64,000 bases of DNA from Helicobacter cinaedi CCUG 18818 = ATCC BAA-847 (GTDB lineage: Bacteria > Campylobacterota > Campylobacteria > Campylobacterales > Helicobacteraceae): positions 1 to 64,000 of the forward strand of contig NZ_DS990393.1 of NCBI RefSeq assembly GCF_000155475.1, in the 5' to 3' direction. This document shows, in pieces, positions 8,630 to 17,113 of this stretch. The first letter of the stretch is position 1, and every line of letters starts with the position of its first letter. The translations under genes were made by a program, and so were the position numbers. Below the pieces are notes generated by a model that did not search any database, was not told the origin of the DNA, and saw only the letters and a program-made list of their open reading frames with translations.

Positions 8630-8656
8630 TTTATTTTACAAAAAATGTAAAATAAA
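8630..8656. promoter_or_regulatory. Perfect 11-bp inverted repeat, probable operator
   Basis: TTTATTTTACA (8630-8640) and its exact complement TGTAAAATAAA (8646-8656) are separated by five A residues. The element starts two bases upstream of the -35 box of the HTH/OLD operon and lies about 32 bases upstream of the -10 of the divergent DUF3015 gene. That position suits an operator bound by the HTH protein as a dimer, possibly controlling both promoters. Without a T-run or a GC core it is unlikely to be a terminator. Confidence 0.55.
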
Positions 8657-8687
8657 AATATTTCAGCCCAATTTTAGCTACTTAGGA

Positions 8688-8693
8688 TATAAT
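8688..8693 (+). promoter_or_regulatory. -10 element of the DUF3015 gene
   Basis: A consensus TATAAT lies 47 bases before the ATG of the DUF3015 gene, with no recognisable -35, as is usual in Helicobacter. The leader contains a TTTAAAGGATAAG ribosome site. Confidence 0.6.
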
Positions 8694-8740
8694 GCCAAGT
8701 CTCCTTAGTCAAGGGATAATTTCTTTTTAAAGGATAAGCG

Positions 8741-9178
8741 ATGAAAAAACTTCTCGTTAGCGTAGCACTTAGTGCAAGTTTGGTAAGTGGGGCGTTTGCT
8801 GCGGCAAATACAAATACAGGTTGCGGTCTTGGCTCATACCTTATTGACAAACAAGGTCTTCTTTGGAATCTTCTGCAAGTAACGACAAACGCTACTTCTT
8901 TTAACCAAACTTTTGGTATCACTTCAGGGACTTTGGGCTGTAAAAGTGGTAAAATCGCTATGGATAGCAGAACTCAAGAGTTTGTAGCGGCAAATATGGA
9001 CGCACTTTCACAAGAAATCGCTCGTGGCAATGGCGAACACCTTGATACGCTTGTAGAACTTCTTAATGTAGATGATAAAGAAGCATTCAAAGTTGCTCTT
9101 CAAGAAAACTACCACAAACTTTATGCAAACGCAAACGCACAAAGTGCCGATGTGCTTGATGGTGCTGCAAGTTTATAA
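8741..9178 (+). CDS. DUF3015-family periplasmic protein
   Basis: The 145-residue protein has a clear signal peptide (MKKLLVSVALSASLVSGAFAA) and a mature part that matches the DUF3015 pattern: NTGCGLGSYL near the start, a Gln/Thr-rich SFNQTFGITSGTLGC core with two or three cysteines, and MDALSQEIARGNGEHLDTLVELL with the conserved GEHLxTLA-like block. Family members are exported proteins of unknown function found mainly in proteobacteria. The gene stands alone, with its own TATAAT upstream and a hairpin after its stop. Confidence 0.8.
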   Translation: MKKLLVSVALSASLVSGAFAAANTNTGCGLGSYLIDKQGLLWNLLQVTTNATSFNQTFGITSGTLGCKSGKIAMDSRTQEFVAANMDALSQEIARGNGEHLDTLVELLNVDDKEAFKVALQENYHKLYANANAQSADVLDGAASL

Positions 9179-9191
9179 TTTTTCTTGTATT

Positions 9192-9211
9192 CTCCACGCT
9201 ATGGCGTGGGG
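9192..9211 (+). terminator. Hairpin after the DUF3015 gene
   Basis: CTCCACGC and GCGTGGGG form an eight-pair stem (one G-T pair) around a TATG loop 13 bases after the stop codon. No U-tract follows, so it may terminate poorly or only protect the mRNA 3' end. Confidence 0.4.
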
Positions 9212-9406
9212 ATTCAAATCTACCTATCTTAGCCTTTAATCTCTTCTCAAGCCAATGATAAGTCAAAATCTGCTAGAATCCACGCTTTTTTATAAATGCT
9301 TAAACTTTTATACACTCAAATCTAAAAGGATATTTAAATATGATTAAAAACACTCATTTGCATTCCCTACAAGCTATTAGCCTAAGATTCTAAAAGCTCA
9401 AATACT

Positions 9407-11473
9407 ATGAAAAAACTTCAATACATTCTTTCTGCCTTGTTTGTTTGTATGACTCAAAGCTATGGCTCAAACCAACCAAATGAGATAACAAACGCCACAA
9501 CACCGCAGCAGATTCTAGAATCTGGGCAAAATACAAACCAAACTACCGCCACCACTGCGGAAGTATCTAAGATTCTAGAATCTGCCAAAGCTCTAAAACT
9601 TGCTGAAAGCAAAGAATGGAAAGATCTTTTACATATTGATTCTTCTACGAGTGAAATTATCTCGCCTTATTTTTTTCTTACCCCACTGCCACATAAAGAC
9701 AAACACAAAAGCCTTGCTGAAAGTGAGCTTGAAGCGACTATCAAAGCATTTTATCAATCTGTAGAATCTGTGGAGATTCCAGAAGCAATTATAAAAAGAC
9801 GCCAAGAGCAAATCCAATTTTTTGAAAAAAATGAGATTAAGCTCCCTGTTCGCTCCATACAAAAACAAGACTATCACGCATTATGTCGCTTCCCAGCAAG
9901 ACTGTATTTTTTAAAACAGCATCTTGATTTGCAGGATTTACCACAAATGGAGTGCGAAGAATTTATCGCTATGCGTGATTATGTCGCACCTACAAAGGCG
10001 AGTATTGTTTTCCCTTCAGCTCATATTAATTCCCCTGCTTCTATGTTTGGACACACCTTTTTGCTTTTAGATTCTAAATTTCAATCTCGCCTTTTAAGCT
10101 TTGCTATAAACTACCAAGCCGATGCAGATCAAACAAAAGAAAATGGCATAGTGTTTGGATTTAAGGGGCTTTTTGGACTTTACACAGGGAGCTACTCAAT
10201 CCTGCCCTATTATGATAAAATCAAAGAATATTCAAACACTGAATCCCGCGATATATGGGAATATGAGCTAAATCTCACACCGCAGGAGATTACGCAACTT
10301 TATAATCACATTTGGGAGCTAAGTGATGCTTTTAGCTCATATTATTTTTTCCACAGAAACTGCTCATATAATGTGCTTTGGCTGCTTGAAGTAGCACGCC
10401 CTACCCTCAAACTGCGACATCAATTTATCTATCAGGTTAATCCCCCAGAAACGCTTTTTGTCTTACAAAAGGCACAACTTATCACCACCCAAACTTACCG
10501 CCCAAGCAAACGCACCAAACTCAACACCTATGGCAAACTAATGAGTAATACATCTGTCAAACTTGCTAAAAAACTAGCCCTTGGAGAAAAGCAACCAAAT
10601 GACATTACGCAAGATTCTAAACTTTCACTGCAAGATAAGCAATACATTTTAGAATCCGCCCTAGAACTGAGTGAATATCACTTTATCAAAGGCAAATTAC
10701 CCAAAGAGCAATACACACAAATCGCCCACAATCTCGCCTCCACACGCTCTACACTTGGCTCTAACACCCCACCGCAAATACACACACCAAAGACAAATCC
10801 CCTTGAAGGCAATCAAAGCCTTAGGATAACGCCCCTACTTTTACACAACGCACAAGGATTCCACCCAGCCCTTGATTTTAGAATCACCTACCACGATATA
10901 ACTGATAATGATGTGGGCTATCTCAAAGGTGCACAAATTGAGCTTATGCGAGTGCTTGGGTATTATGATACAAGTATGCAGGGGACACAAGGGACAAATG
11001 GAGCTAAGATTTATGAGATGAATATTTTATCTATTGCCTCTATCGCACCTATGGGGAAGTTTTTTAAACCCTTTTCATATCGTGCAGAGATGGGCTTTAA
11101 TAGGACATTTAATGATGAGAATTTGCATTATTTTATAAACTTTGGTGGGGGAATGAGCTATAACTTTAGCAATATTGCCTATGTATATTATCTCTTTGAG
11201 CCTACATTTTTTCTTAGTTACAATAACCAGCCAGACTTTACCCTAGCTCAAGTGCTTGGGCTTAATATAAGCGATAATAACCGCCTAAAAGCCACACTTG
11301 AATATAAATTCAAAGCTTACACGCTTAAAAGTTTTAGCCACCATCTTGATAGCACACTCAGTGTCAATCTTATCCAGAATCTTGGCTTGTTTGGGCGAGT
11401 GTCTCTCGTGCAAAATGAGCTATATACAAAGCCCCAGCCCACTTCTATGCTAGGACTAAGAGTGTATTTTTAG
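9407..11473 (+). CDS. DUF4105 (Lnb N-terminal-like) outer-membrane protein
   Basis: The 688-residue protein has a signal peptide (residues 1-20). A Thr/Gln-rich spacer follows, then a DUF4105 domain at about 190-380. That domain includes FPSAHINSPASMFGHTFLLL, in which the conserved His residues of a papain-like/NlpC-like fold are visible, and the block FFHRNCSYNVLWLLE with the likely catalytic Cys. The C-terminal third (about 460-688) consists of alternating amphipathic strands ending in LRVYF, a typical outer-membrane beta-barrel terminus. Such proteins are common in helicobacters and have no agreed function. A cysteine peptidase or amidase at the cell surface is an inference. Confidence 0.8.
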   Translation: MKKLQYILSALFVCMTQSYGSNQPNEITNATTPQQILESGQNTNQTTATTAEVSKILESAKALKLAESKEWKDLLHIDSSTSEIISPYFFLTPLPHKDKHKSLAESELEATIKAFYQSVESVEIPEAIIKRRQEQIQFFEKNEIKLPVRSIQKQDYHALCRFPARLYFLKQHLDLQDLPQMECEEFIAMRDYVAPTKASIVFPSAHINSPASMFGHTFLLLDSKFQSRLLSFAINYQADADQTKENGIVFGFKGLFGLYTGSYSILPYYDKIKEYSNTESRDIWEYELNLTPQEITQLYNHIWELSDAFSSYYFFHRNCSYNVLWLLEVARPTLKLRHQFIYQVNPPETLFVLQKAQLITTQTYRPSKRTKLNTYGKLMSNTSVKLAKKLALGEKQPNDITQDSKLSLQDKQYILESALELSEYHFIKGKLPKEQYTQIAHNLASTRSTLGSNTPPQIHTPKTNPLEGNQSLRITPLLLHNAQGFHPALDFRITYHDITDNDVGYLKGAQIELMRVLGYYDTSMQGTQGTNGAKIYEMNILSIASIAPMGKFFKPFSYRAEMGFNRTFNDENLHYFINFGGGMSYNFSNIAYVYYLFEPTFFLSYNNQPDFTLAQVLGLNISDNNRLKATLEYKFKAYTLKSFSHHLDSTLSVNLIQNLGLFGRVSLVQNELYTKPQPTSMLGLRVYF

Positions 11474-11478
11474 TTTGA

Positions 11479-11516
11479 TATAATGTCGTGTAAAATTTAA
11501 CAATTCCTTATATAAT
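11479..11516 (+). promoter_or_regulatory. Two -10 boxes upstream of the amino-acid ABC operon
   Basis: TATAAT occurs at 11479-11484 and again at 11511-11516, the latter 45 bases before the first permease start. Either or both may initiate the three-gene ABC transcript. Confidence 0.45.
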
Positions 11517-11561
11517 TAGCACTTTTATAATGAACGCGTTTTGACACAAGGGATAAAATAA

Positions 11562-12221
11562 ATGCTTGATTTTCAGTTTATGCAGCAATGTGTGCCAATA
11601 TTTGCTAAAGCTCTCTCTTTGACACTTTATATTTCATTTTTTGGCATTTTGCTTTCACTTCTTATTGGCTTTATCTGTGCGTGGATTTTGTTTTTAAAAG
11701 TCCCTTTTGTGCGGTATCTTGTTAATGCCTATGTGGAAGTGGCGAGAAACACGCCCTTGCTTATACAGCTCTTTTTTCTCTACTATGGATTGCATGGGGT
11801 TATGGGCATTTCGCTTAGTGAATATGTTTGTGCGATTACAGGCTTGGCATTTTTAGGTGGGGGCTATATGTGTGAGAGTTTTCGCACCGGCTTAGAATCT
11901 ATGAGCAAATCCCAAATTGAATCTGCTCAAAGCATAGGGTTAAGCTCATTTCAAATGATGCGATATGTAATCTTGCCTCAATCCCTTGGCGTTGCCCTGC
12001 CCTCAATTGGTGCAAATGTCATTTTTCTACTCAAAGAAACTTCAGTTGTAGGCGTCATCGCCCTTGCTGATGTGATGTTTGTAACCAAAGATATTATCAC
12101 AAACTACTACAAAACAAATGAAGCCCTTTTAATGCTTATCTTAAGCTATCTTGTGGTGCTTTTGCCTTTGTCATTTGTGTTTTCACTACTTGAAAAGTCC
12201 TATAAAAAAAGGGTGCTGTAA
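11562..12221 (+). CDS. Polar amino-acid ABC transporter permease
   Basis: This is a 219-residue inner-membrane permease of the HisMQ/GlnP family. It has about five membrane helices, the N-terminal SLTLYISFFGILLSLLIGF, the family signature YVEVARNTPLLIQLFFLYYG, and the EAA-like coupling loop ESAQSIGLSSFQMMRYVILPQSLGVALP. It forms a heterodimer with the next permease; its last base is shared with the next start. Substrate is not evident from sequence alone; glutamine/glutamate or another polar amino acid is likely by family. Confidence 0.88.
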   Translation: MLDFQFMQQCVPIFAKALSLTLYISFFGILLSLLIGFICAWILFLKVPFVRYLVNAYVEVARNTPLLIQLFFLYYGLHGVMGISLSEYVCAITGLAFLGGGYMCESFRTGLESMSKSQIESAQSIGLSSFQMMRYVILPQSLGVALPSIGANVIFLLKETSVVGVIALADVMFVTKDIITNYYKTNEALLMLILSYLVVLLPLSFVFSLLEKSYKKRVL

Positions 12222-12877
12222 TGGAGATTTTTTTCATAGGTTCAAATTTTATGCGTTTATTACAAGGGGCAACACTTACTTTGGAAATCGCCCTTATATC
12301 CATTATCTTTTCCACACTTGGTGGGCTTGTGCTTGGCTTTATTATGACTTGTAAGAATCTTATTATTGTAAGTTTATGCAGATTCTACCTTGAGTGCATT
12401 CGCATTATTCCCATTTTGGCGTGGCTTTTTATTGTCTTTTTTGGAATCTCGCAATATTTTGATATAAGCCTAAGTGCCCTTCAAAGTGCCATTATTGTTT
12501 TTAGTTTATGGGGTATAGCAGAAGTTAGCGATTTGGTAAGGGGGGCTATCACCTCATTGCCAAAGCACCAAGTGGAAAGTGGCAAGGCATTAGGACTGCA
12601 GCAGTGGCAGATGATGCTCTATATCATATTCCCTCAAGCCCTGCAAAGATTACTCCCCTCAATTGTTTCCCTCTCAACCCGTATGATTAAGACAACTTCA
12701 CTTGTAGCCCTAATTGGAGCGGCAGATTTATTACAAGTGGGACAGCAGATAATTGAACTGAATAAATCCCAAACAAATGCAAGTTTTTGGGTATATGGCG
12801 GAATCTTTGCGACATATTTTCTTTTGTGCTATCCGCTTTCTTATCTTAGTAGAATCTTGGAGAAAAAATATCAATGA
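12221..12877 (+). CDS. Polar amino-acid ABC transporter permease, second subunit
   Basis: The 218-residue protein is a paralogue of the preceding permease, with the YLECIRIIPILAWLFIVFFG signature and the coupling loop VESGKALGLQQWQMMLYIIFPQALQRLLPS. The TAATGG junction couples it to the first permease, and its stop overlaps the ATPase start by 4 bases. Its start uses the ATG inside that junction. The two permeases and the ATPase make a complete inner-membrane importer core. Confidence 0.88.
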   Translation: MEIFFIGSNFMRLLQGATLTLEIALISIIFSTLGGLVLGFIMTCKNLIIVSLCRFYLECIRIIPILAWLFIVFFGISQYFDISLSALQSAIIVFSLWGIAEVSDLVRGAITSLPKHQVESGKALGLQQWQMMLYIIFPQALQRLLPSIVSLSTRMIKTTSLVALIGAADLLQVGQQIIELNKSQTNASFWVYGGIFATYFLLCYPLSYLSRILEKKYQ

Positions 12878-13614
12878 GTGAAATCTTACTTGACATACGA
12901 CATTTAAAAAAGACTTATGATGGCAGTCATTTTGTATTGAACGACATCTCTATGCAAGTCAAAAAGGGCGAAGTGATAGTAATTTTAGGAGCAAGTGGCT
13001 GTGGCAAAAGCACCTTTTTGCGTTGCATTAACGGACTAGAATCTATCCAAAGTGGAGAGATTCTATTAAATGGCACACTACTCAATCACAAAAAAGCAAA
13101 GTGGAGTGCTATCCGCCAACGCATAGGTATGGTGTTTCAAAGTTACGATCTTTTTCCACATATGAGCGTAATGGATAATATTTTACTAGGACCGCTCAAG
13201 GTGCAAAAGCGTGAGAAAAAGGAGGTTGTAGCCCAAGCCACAAAGCTTTTAGAACGTGTGGGATTAGCCCAAAAAATGTATGCTTCACCAAAAGAGCTAA
13301 GCGGAGGACAGAAGCAACGCGTAGCCATTGTGCGTGCATTATGTATGAATCCTGAAATTATGCTTTTTGATGAAGTTACCGCATCACTTGATCCAGAGAT
13401 GGTAAAAGAAGTGCTTGAAGTGATTTTGGAACTTGCTAAAGAGGGAATGACTATGCTTATTGTAACGCACGAAATGCGATTTGCTAAAAAGGTGGCGGAT
13501 AGAATCTGCTTTTTTGATGAGGGCAAACTCGCAGAAGAGAGTAGCCCAGAAGTATTTTTCACAAATCCCACAACCCAAAGGGCAAAACGATTTTTAAATG
13601 TCTTTGAACTTTAA
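12874..13614 (+). CDS. Polar amino-acid ABC transporter ATPase
   Basis: The 246-residue ATPase of the GlnQ/HisP type has Walker A GASGCGKST (about residues 36-44), the Q-loop VFQSYDLFPHMSV, the signature LSGGQKQRVAI, Walker B IMLFDEVTASLDPE and the H-loop VTHEM. It energises uptake through the two upstream permeases. The operon stops here, and no periplasmic binding protein gene is adjacent on either side, so one must be encoded elsewhere. Confidence 0.92.
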   Translation: MSEILLDIRHLKKTYDGSHFVLNDISMQVKKGEVIVILGASGCGKSTFLRCINGLESIQSGEILLNGTLLNHKKAKWSAIRQRIGMVFQSYDLFPHMSVMDNILLGPLKVQKREKKEVVAQATKLLERVGLAQKMYASPKELSGGQKQRVAIVRALCMNPEIMLFDEVTASLDPEMVKEVLEVILELAKEGMTMLIVTHEMRFAKKVADRICFFDEGKLAEESSPEVFFTNPTTQRAKRFLNVFEL

Positions 13615-13798
13615 AGGCTTTTTAACTTTTATGTAAAGAAGTGGATTTAAAAATATTAACAAATAGCAAGACTAGAATCTAGGCAATAAGATTCTATTTT
13701 GCTACACTCACAAGCCCATGCTCACAAAGTTTAGATTCTTAAAACAACTTCTTACCCACGCTCCCAAGCCTATTTGCTGCTCTTAAACAAATCTCGCA

Positions 13799-14494
13799 TT
13801 AAATTCTATCAGTCTTTAGCTCATACACAATAGGCAACTCTATTTTTGTCGTTACACTTAACCTTGGGAAATCCCTTTGTGCTTTTTTGATAGCATTCAT
13901 CGCAGCGACATTAAAAGGATCGTGCGGACAAGGCTTAATAATGCGGATATTAGCCACCTTACCATCTTTATGAATCACAAACTCCACTATCACCTCCCCT
14001 TCTAAGCCTCGCTTTCTTGCCATATTTGGATATTTATTTTTGCGATCAATGGCGCGTTTGATTTGAGAAAAAGTCTCATCTTCATCACCATTTCTATACG
14101 AAAGCGTTTGGATAATCTCGCCCTCTTCTGCCTTTTCATCAGGCTTTGCCTTTGGAGCTGGGGTTGGTGGGGGGCTTAGCTCTTCTTGCTTGGCAAGTTT
14201 GCCCTGCTTTTTGACTTGCTCTTTTTGAATTTGCTTTTTATGTTGTCGCGTAGGTGTAGGCTTTGGCTTTTCCACATTTTCTTGATTTGAAGGGGCTTGA
14301 AATGTCGCTAGGGCAATTGTTGTGATAGTATCGCCATTTTGCTGCAACTCCACATTGTGAAACACACCAAAAAGCCACACAACAAGCCCGATATGAAGCA
14401 CAAAACTTATAGCAAAACCTAAAAAAGCAGGTGTAAAAAGACTTGATTTTGTAGCATTTTTATTTGGATTTTGTTGAAATGCCGAAGTTTTCAT
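13799..14494 (-). CDS. tonB: Energy-transducing protein TonB
   Basis: The 231-residue protein has a single N-terminal membrane helix (PAFLGFAISFVLHIGLVVWLF), a Pro/Lys-rich spacer with PTPTRQHKK and PPPTPAPKAKPDE, and a C-terminal TonB fold (about 140-231) with GLEGEVIVEFVIHKDGKVANI. It carries proton-motive energy from ExbB/ExbD to outer-membrane receptors. The gene overlaps exbD by 35 bases and has a strong AAAGGAGAAAG site before its ATG. It is the last gene of the exbB-exbD-tonB operon. Confidence 0.94.
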   Translation of the reverse strand: MKTSAFQQNPNKNATKSSLFTPAFLGFAISFVLHIGLVVWLFGVFHNVELQQNGDTITTIALATFQAPSNQENVEKPKPTPTRQHKKQIQKEQVKKQGKLAKQEELSPPPTPAPKAKPDEKAEEGEIIQTLSYRNGDEDETFSQIKRAIDRKNKYPNMARKRGLEGEVIVEFVIHKDGKVANIRIIKPCPHDPFNVAAMNAIKKAQRDFPRLSVTTKIELPIVYELKTDRI

Positions 14495-14840
14495 GCCCTT
14501 TCTCCTTTAAAATATCCACAATTTGTATAAAAGTCTCAAATTTAGAATCCTTATCACTTTTGAGCTGAATGAGTGTCTTATTATCAATCTTTGCAATCTG
14601 CTCTTTTAAAGATTCTATCTCTGTTTGCTTATCATCAAAATAGATCACATTCTTATCATCAATAGCGATGATGACAGGCTTTTCATCTTGTTTTTGCTCA
14701 TTTTGACTAGCATAGGGTAGCTCTACTTTAATCTGCCCTTGTGCGATGAAAGTAGAGACACTTAGCACAATAGCTAAAAGCACGAGCATCACATCAATGA
14801 AAGGGACGATATTTAAGCCATCTTTTTTTGGGATTCTCAT
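14460..14840 (-). CDS. exbD: Biopolymer transport protein ExbD
   Basis: The 126-residue protein has one N-terminal membrane helix, INIVPFIDVMLVLLAIVLSV in pattern (here LNIVPFIDVMLVLLAIVL), containing the conserved membrane Asp (residue 16) required for proton coupling. A periplasmic domain with VIIAIDDKN and LIQLKSDKDSKFETFIQIVDILK follows. It works with ExbB as the TonB motor. It begins three bases after exbB and overlaps tonB. Confidence 0.93.
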   Translation of the reverse strand: MRIPKKDGLNIVPFIDVMLVLLAIVLSVSTFIAQGQIKVELPYASQNEQKQDEKPVIIAIDDKNVIYFDDKQTEIESLKEQIAKIDNKTLIQLKSDKDSKFETFIQIVDILKEKGHENFGISTKSK

Positions 14841-14843
14841 TTT

Positions 14844-15272
14844 CTAGCCTTGTTTTTTCAAAAACTTATAGCGATTAAGCAAAATATCCATTTTACGCAC
14901 AAAGCAGTTATACACAATCAAAGTAGGAATGGCTACAACAAGCCCTAGAGCCGTCGCCTTTAACGCCGTAGATAGCCCCACCATAATGCTTTGAGCGTCC
15001 ATTCCCCCACTCATTCCCATATCATAAAAAGTTATCATTATCCCAACAACCGTTCCCAAAAGCCCCACATAAGGTGCATTGGAGTAAATGATATACAATG
15101 CGGTGAGATTCTTGCTCAATGCCTCTTCTAGCACATTTTCATCAGTGTATTCACCCACATTGATTTTTGCATAAAATATCACTCGCTCACAGCTTAGCCA
15201 CACCGCCACAAAGCTCATAAGACCCAAAATCACAAAAATAATATGATCTATATAATCTTTCAAAATGTCCAT
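14844..15272 (-). CDS. exbB: Biopolymer transport protein ExbB
   Basis: The 142-residue protein has three membrane helices and the family core [18 protein letters not shown] followed by [24 protein letters not shown], where the conserved Thr and Gly residues line the proton path. It is short compared with the E. coli protein but of the length usual in helicobacters. It is transcribed divergently from nikR, an arrangement conserved in H. pylori, where the shared upstream region is bound by NikR. Confidence 0.93.
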   Translation of the reverse strand: MDILKDYIDHIIFVILGLMSFVAVWLSCERVIFYAKINVGEYTDENVLEEALSKNLTALYIIYSNAPYVGLLGTVVGIMITFYDMGMSGGMDAQSIMVGLSTALKATALGLVVAIPTLIVYNCFVRKMDILLNRYKFLKKQG

Positions 15273-15342
15273 TATCCTGCTCCCACAATATACCTTAATC
15301 AGTCAAAAAATATGAATCTTCATCATTTTTTTAGCCTTAGCA

Positions 15343-15367
15343 TATTATAAAAATCATTCTTAAAATA
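15343..15367. promoter_or_regulatory. Candidate NikR operator between exbB and nikR
   Basis: TATTATA (15343-15349), 11 bases, then TAAAATA (15361-15367) resembles the H. pylori NikR pattern TATWATT-N11-AATWATA as I remember it, at 6 of 7 and 5 of 7 positions. It lies in the divergent nikR/exbB region, which is a known NikR target in H. pylori. The match is imperfect in a very A/T-rich region. Confidence 0.35.
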
Positions 15368-15437
15368 ACTTTACACTTCCTTTTAAATCCACTTAAATTT
15401 CACACTTCTATGCCTTATAGTTTTTGGCAATCTATGC

Positions 15438-15443
15438 TACAAT
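15438..15443 (+). promoter_or_regulatory. -10 element of nikR
   Basis: TACAAT preceded by TGC forms an extended -10, 54 bases before the nikR start. No -35 is clear. Confidence 0.45.
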
Positions 15444-15497
15444 ATAGGCATTTATGCTTTTTCACACAAGAACACACTAAGACATAAGGGAGCAAAA

Positions 15498-15929
15498 ATG
15501 AAGCAAAACATTATCCGCTTTAGCGTATCTCTACCGCAAAATCTCTTAGACACTCTTGATGAAAAGCTCACGCACAAGGGCTATTCATCGCGTTCAGAGC
15601 TTGTTAGAGATATGATACGAGAAAAGCTCAATGAAGAAGTATGGAGTAATGGAGACGAAAGCACACAGGGCGTGGCTGTTCTAACTATTATCTACGATCA
15701 TCATCAACGCGAACTTAATCAGCGTATGATTGACATTCAGCACATAAACACGCATAATGGGAATGTTGAGATTCTCTGCAATACCCACATTCATTTAGAT
15801 CATCACAACTGTCTTGAGACAATCATTCTGCGTGGGGAGGGCAAAAATATTGAGAATCTTAGCATTGAAATTGGCGGACTAAAAGGTGTGAAATTCTCTA
15901 AGCTCACGCGTGCAAGTCGCTTTGAGTAA
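15498..15929 (+). CDS. nikR: Nickel-responsive regulator NikR
   Basis: This ribbon-helix-helix transcription factor of 143 residues controls nickel and iron genes, including urease and uptake systems in H. pylori. The N-terminal ribbon [20 protein letters not shown] binds DNA. The C-terminal ACT-like domain carries the square-planar nickel ligands His86, His97, His99 and Cys105 ([10 protein letters not shown] region), all present. A good AAGGGAG site precedes the ATG. It is divergent from exbB-exbD-tonB and followed 8 bases later by nadD. Confidence 0.95.
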   Translation: MKQNIIRFSVSLPQNLLDTLDEKLTHKGYSSRSELVRDMIREKLNEEVWSNGDESTQGVAVLTIIYDHHQRELNQRMIDIQHINTHNGNVEILCNTHIHLDHHNCLETIILRGEGKNIENLSIEIGGLKGVKFSKLTRASRFE

Positions 15930-15937
15930 GCTAGACT

Positions 15938-16591
15938 ATGGATACAAGCAATCTCAAACAAGATTCTACATATTTTATCGCCATTTATGGTGGGAGCTTT
16001 GACCCGCCGCATTTGGCACATTTGGAGATTCTAAAAATCCTAAATAATAATCCCTTTTGTATTCGCACTATTCTTTTGCCAAACTACCAAAATCCGCTCA
16101 AATCAAAATCCCTTTTTAGCCCAAATGAACGCCTTAAAATGTGTGAGATTCTAGCCCAAATAAGTGGAGATAAGACTACAATCAGTGATTATGAGATAAG
16201 GCAAAATCGCCCAATACACACGATCACAAGCATTCGCACTTTACAAAAGCAAATTTCTAGCTTTTTAGATTCTAATCAGCCAAATTCTAGCCCACAAGCA
16301 AAACTTTGTTTTGTTCTAGGCAGCGATAGTTTTGAAACCCTGCATTTATGGAAAAATTCACAATCTTTATGCGAACTTGTGGAGTTTATTGTTGTGAAGC
16401 GAGAAACTAGCACTATAACCCACCCGCAGAATCTTACGCCAAAGATGCGAACAAGTATCAATCTTTCGCATTTTAACGCTATTTCATCAAGCAAAGTGCG
16501 AGAGCTTCTACACAAGGGCGAGATTAACAAAGCACTAAAAATGTTACCACAAGAAATTTTTCCTTTTATCCACGCACATTTTAAGCTATAA
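15938..16591 (+). CDS. nadD: Nicotinate-nucleotide adenylyltransferase
   Basis: NadD transfers AMP to nicotinate mononucleotide in NAD synthesis. The 217-residue protein has the nucleotidyltransferase motif YGGSFDPPHLAHL near residues 15-27, in which the usual GxH is AxH-like (HLAH), followed by LLPNYQNPLKS and PNERLKMCE. The C-terminal ISSSKVRELL motif binds the triphosphate. It sits between nikR and rsfS, and the nadD-rsfS pairing is widespread in bacteria. Confidence 0.92.
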   Translation: MDTSNLKQDSTYFIAIYGGSFDPPHLAHLEILKILNNNPFCIRTILLPNYQNPLKSKSLFSPNERLKMCEILAQISGDKTTISDYEIRQNRPIHTITSIRTLQKQISSFLDSNQPNSSPQAKLCFVLGSDSFETLHLWKNSQSLCELVEFIVVKRETSTITHPQNLTPKMRTSINLSHFNAISSSKVRELLHKGEINKALKMLPQEIFPFIHAHFKL

Positions 16592-16625
16592 TATCGCCTT
16601 TTTAAGTCATTTTAAAGGAGCAAAC

Positions 16626-17000
16626 TTGCAGACAGATTCCATCAAAACACAGCTAACAATCAGTGAAAGATTGCAGCATATCCAAACGCTTTTAGAGGAT
16701 AAAAAGGGGGAGGATATTGAGATTTTTGATTTAAGCGGGAGGGATTATATTGTAGATAAGGTTGTGATTGTGAGTGCGATGATAGGACGGCATTCCTTTG
16801 CTTTGCTAGATCATTTGAAAACGGAGCTAAAGCCACAGGGCGAGATATTTTATGCCACAGAAGAAGAGAGTGATGATTGGCTTATTGCGGATTTGGGGGA
16901 TATTATGATTCATATTTTTACGCCAAATCATCGCAAGAGATTTAACCTTGAAGAGTTTTTAAACACGATAATAAATGATAAAGCAAGGCTAGAATCTTAA
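16626..17000 (+). CDS. rsfS: Ribosomal silencing factor RsfS
   Basis: The 124-residue RsfS/Iojap protein binds ribosomal protein L14 and blocks subunit joining in stationary phase. Conserved features are EDIEIFDLSGRDYIVDKVVIVSA-type strands near residues 26-50 and the DDWLIADLGDIMIHIF block near residues 86-102. The start is TTG at 16626, chosen because AAAGGAG lies 6-7 bases upstream and no ATG is available before the conserved region. Confidence 0.9.
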   Translation: MQTDSIKTQLTISERLQHIQTLLEDKKGEDIEIFDLSGRDYIVDKVVIVSAMIGRHSFALLDHLKTELKPQGEIFYATEEESDDWLIADLGDIMIHIFTPNHRKRFNLEEFLNTIINDKARLES

Positions 17001-17113
17001 GTATTTATCCACATTATTTAACAAGTTTTGATTTAACGAGTTTTGCTTGTTGAGACTAAGAGTTTATGTCGCTTTGATTACAACACAAATTTATTAGAAT
17101 CTTTTTTAAGATT

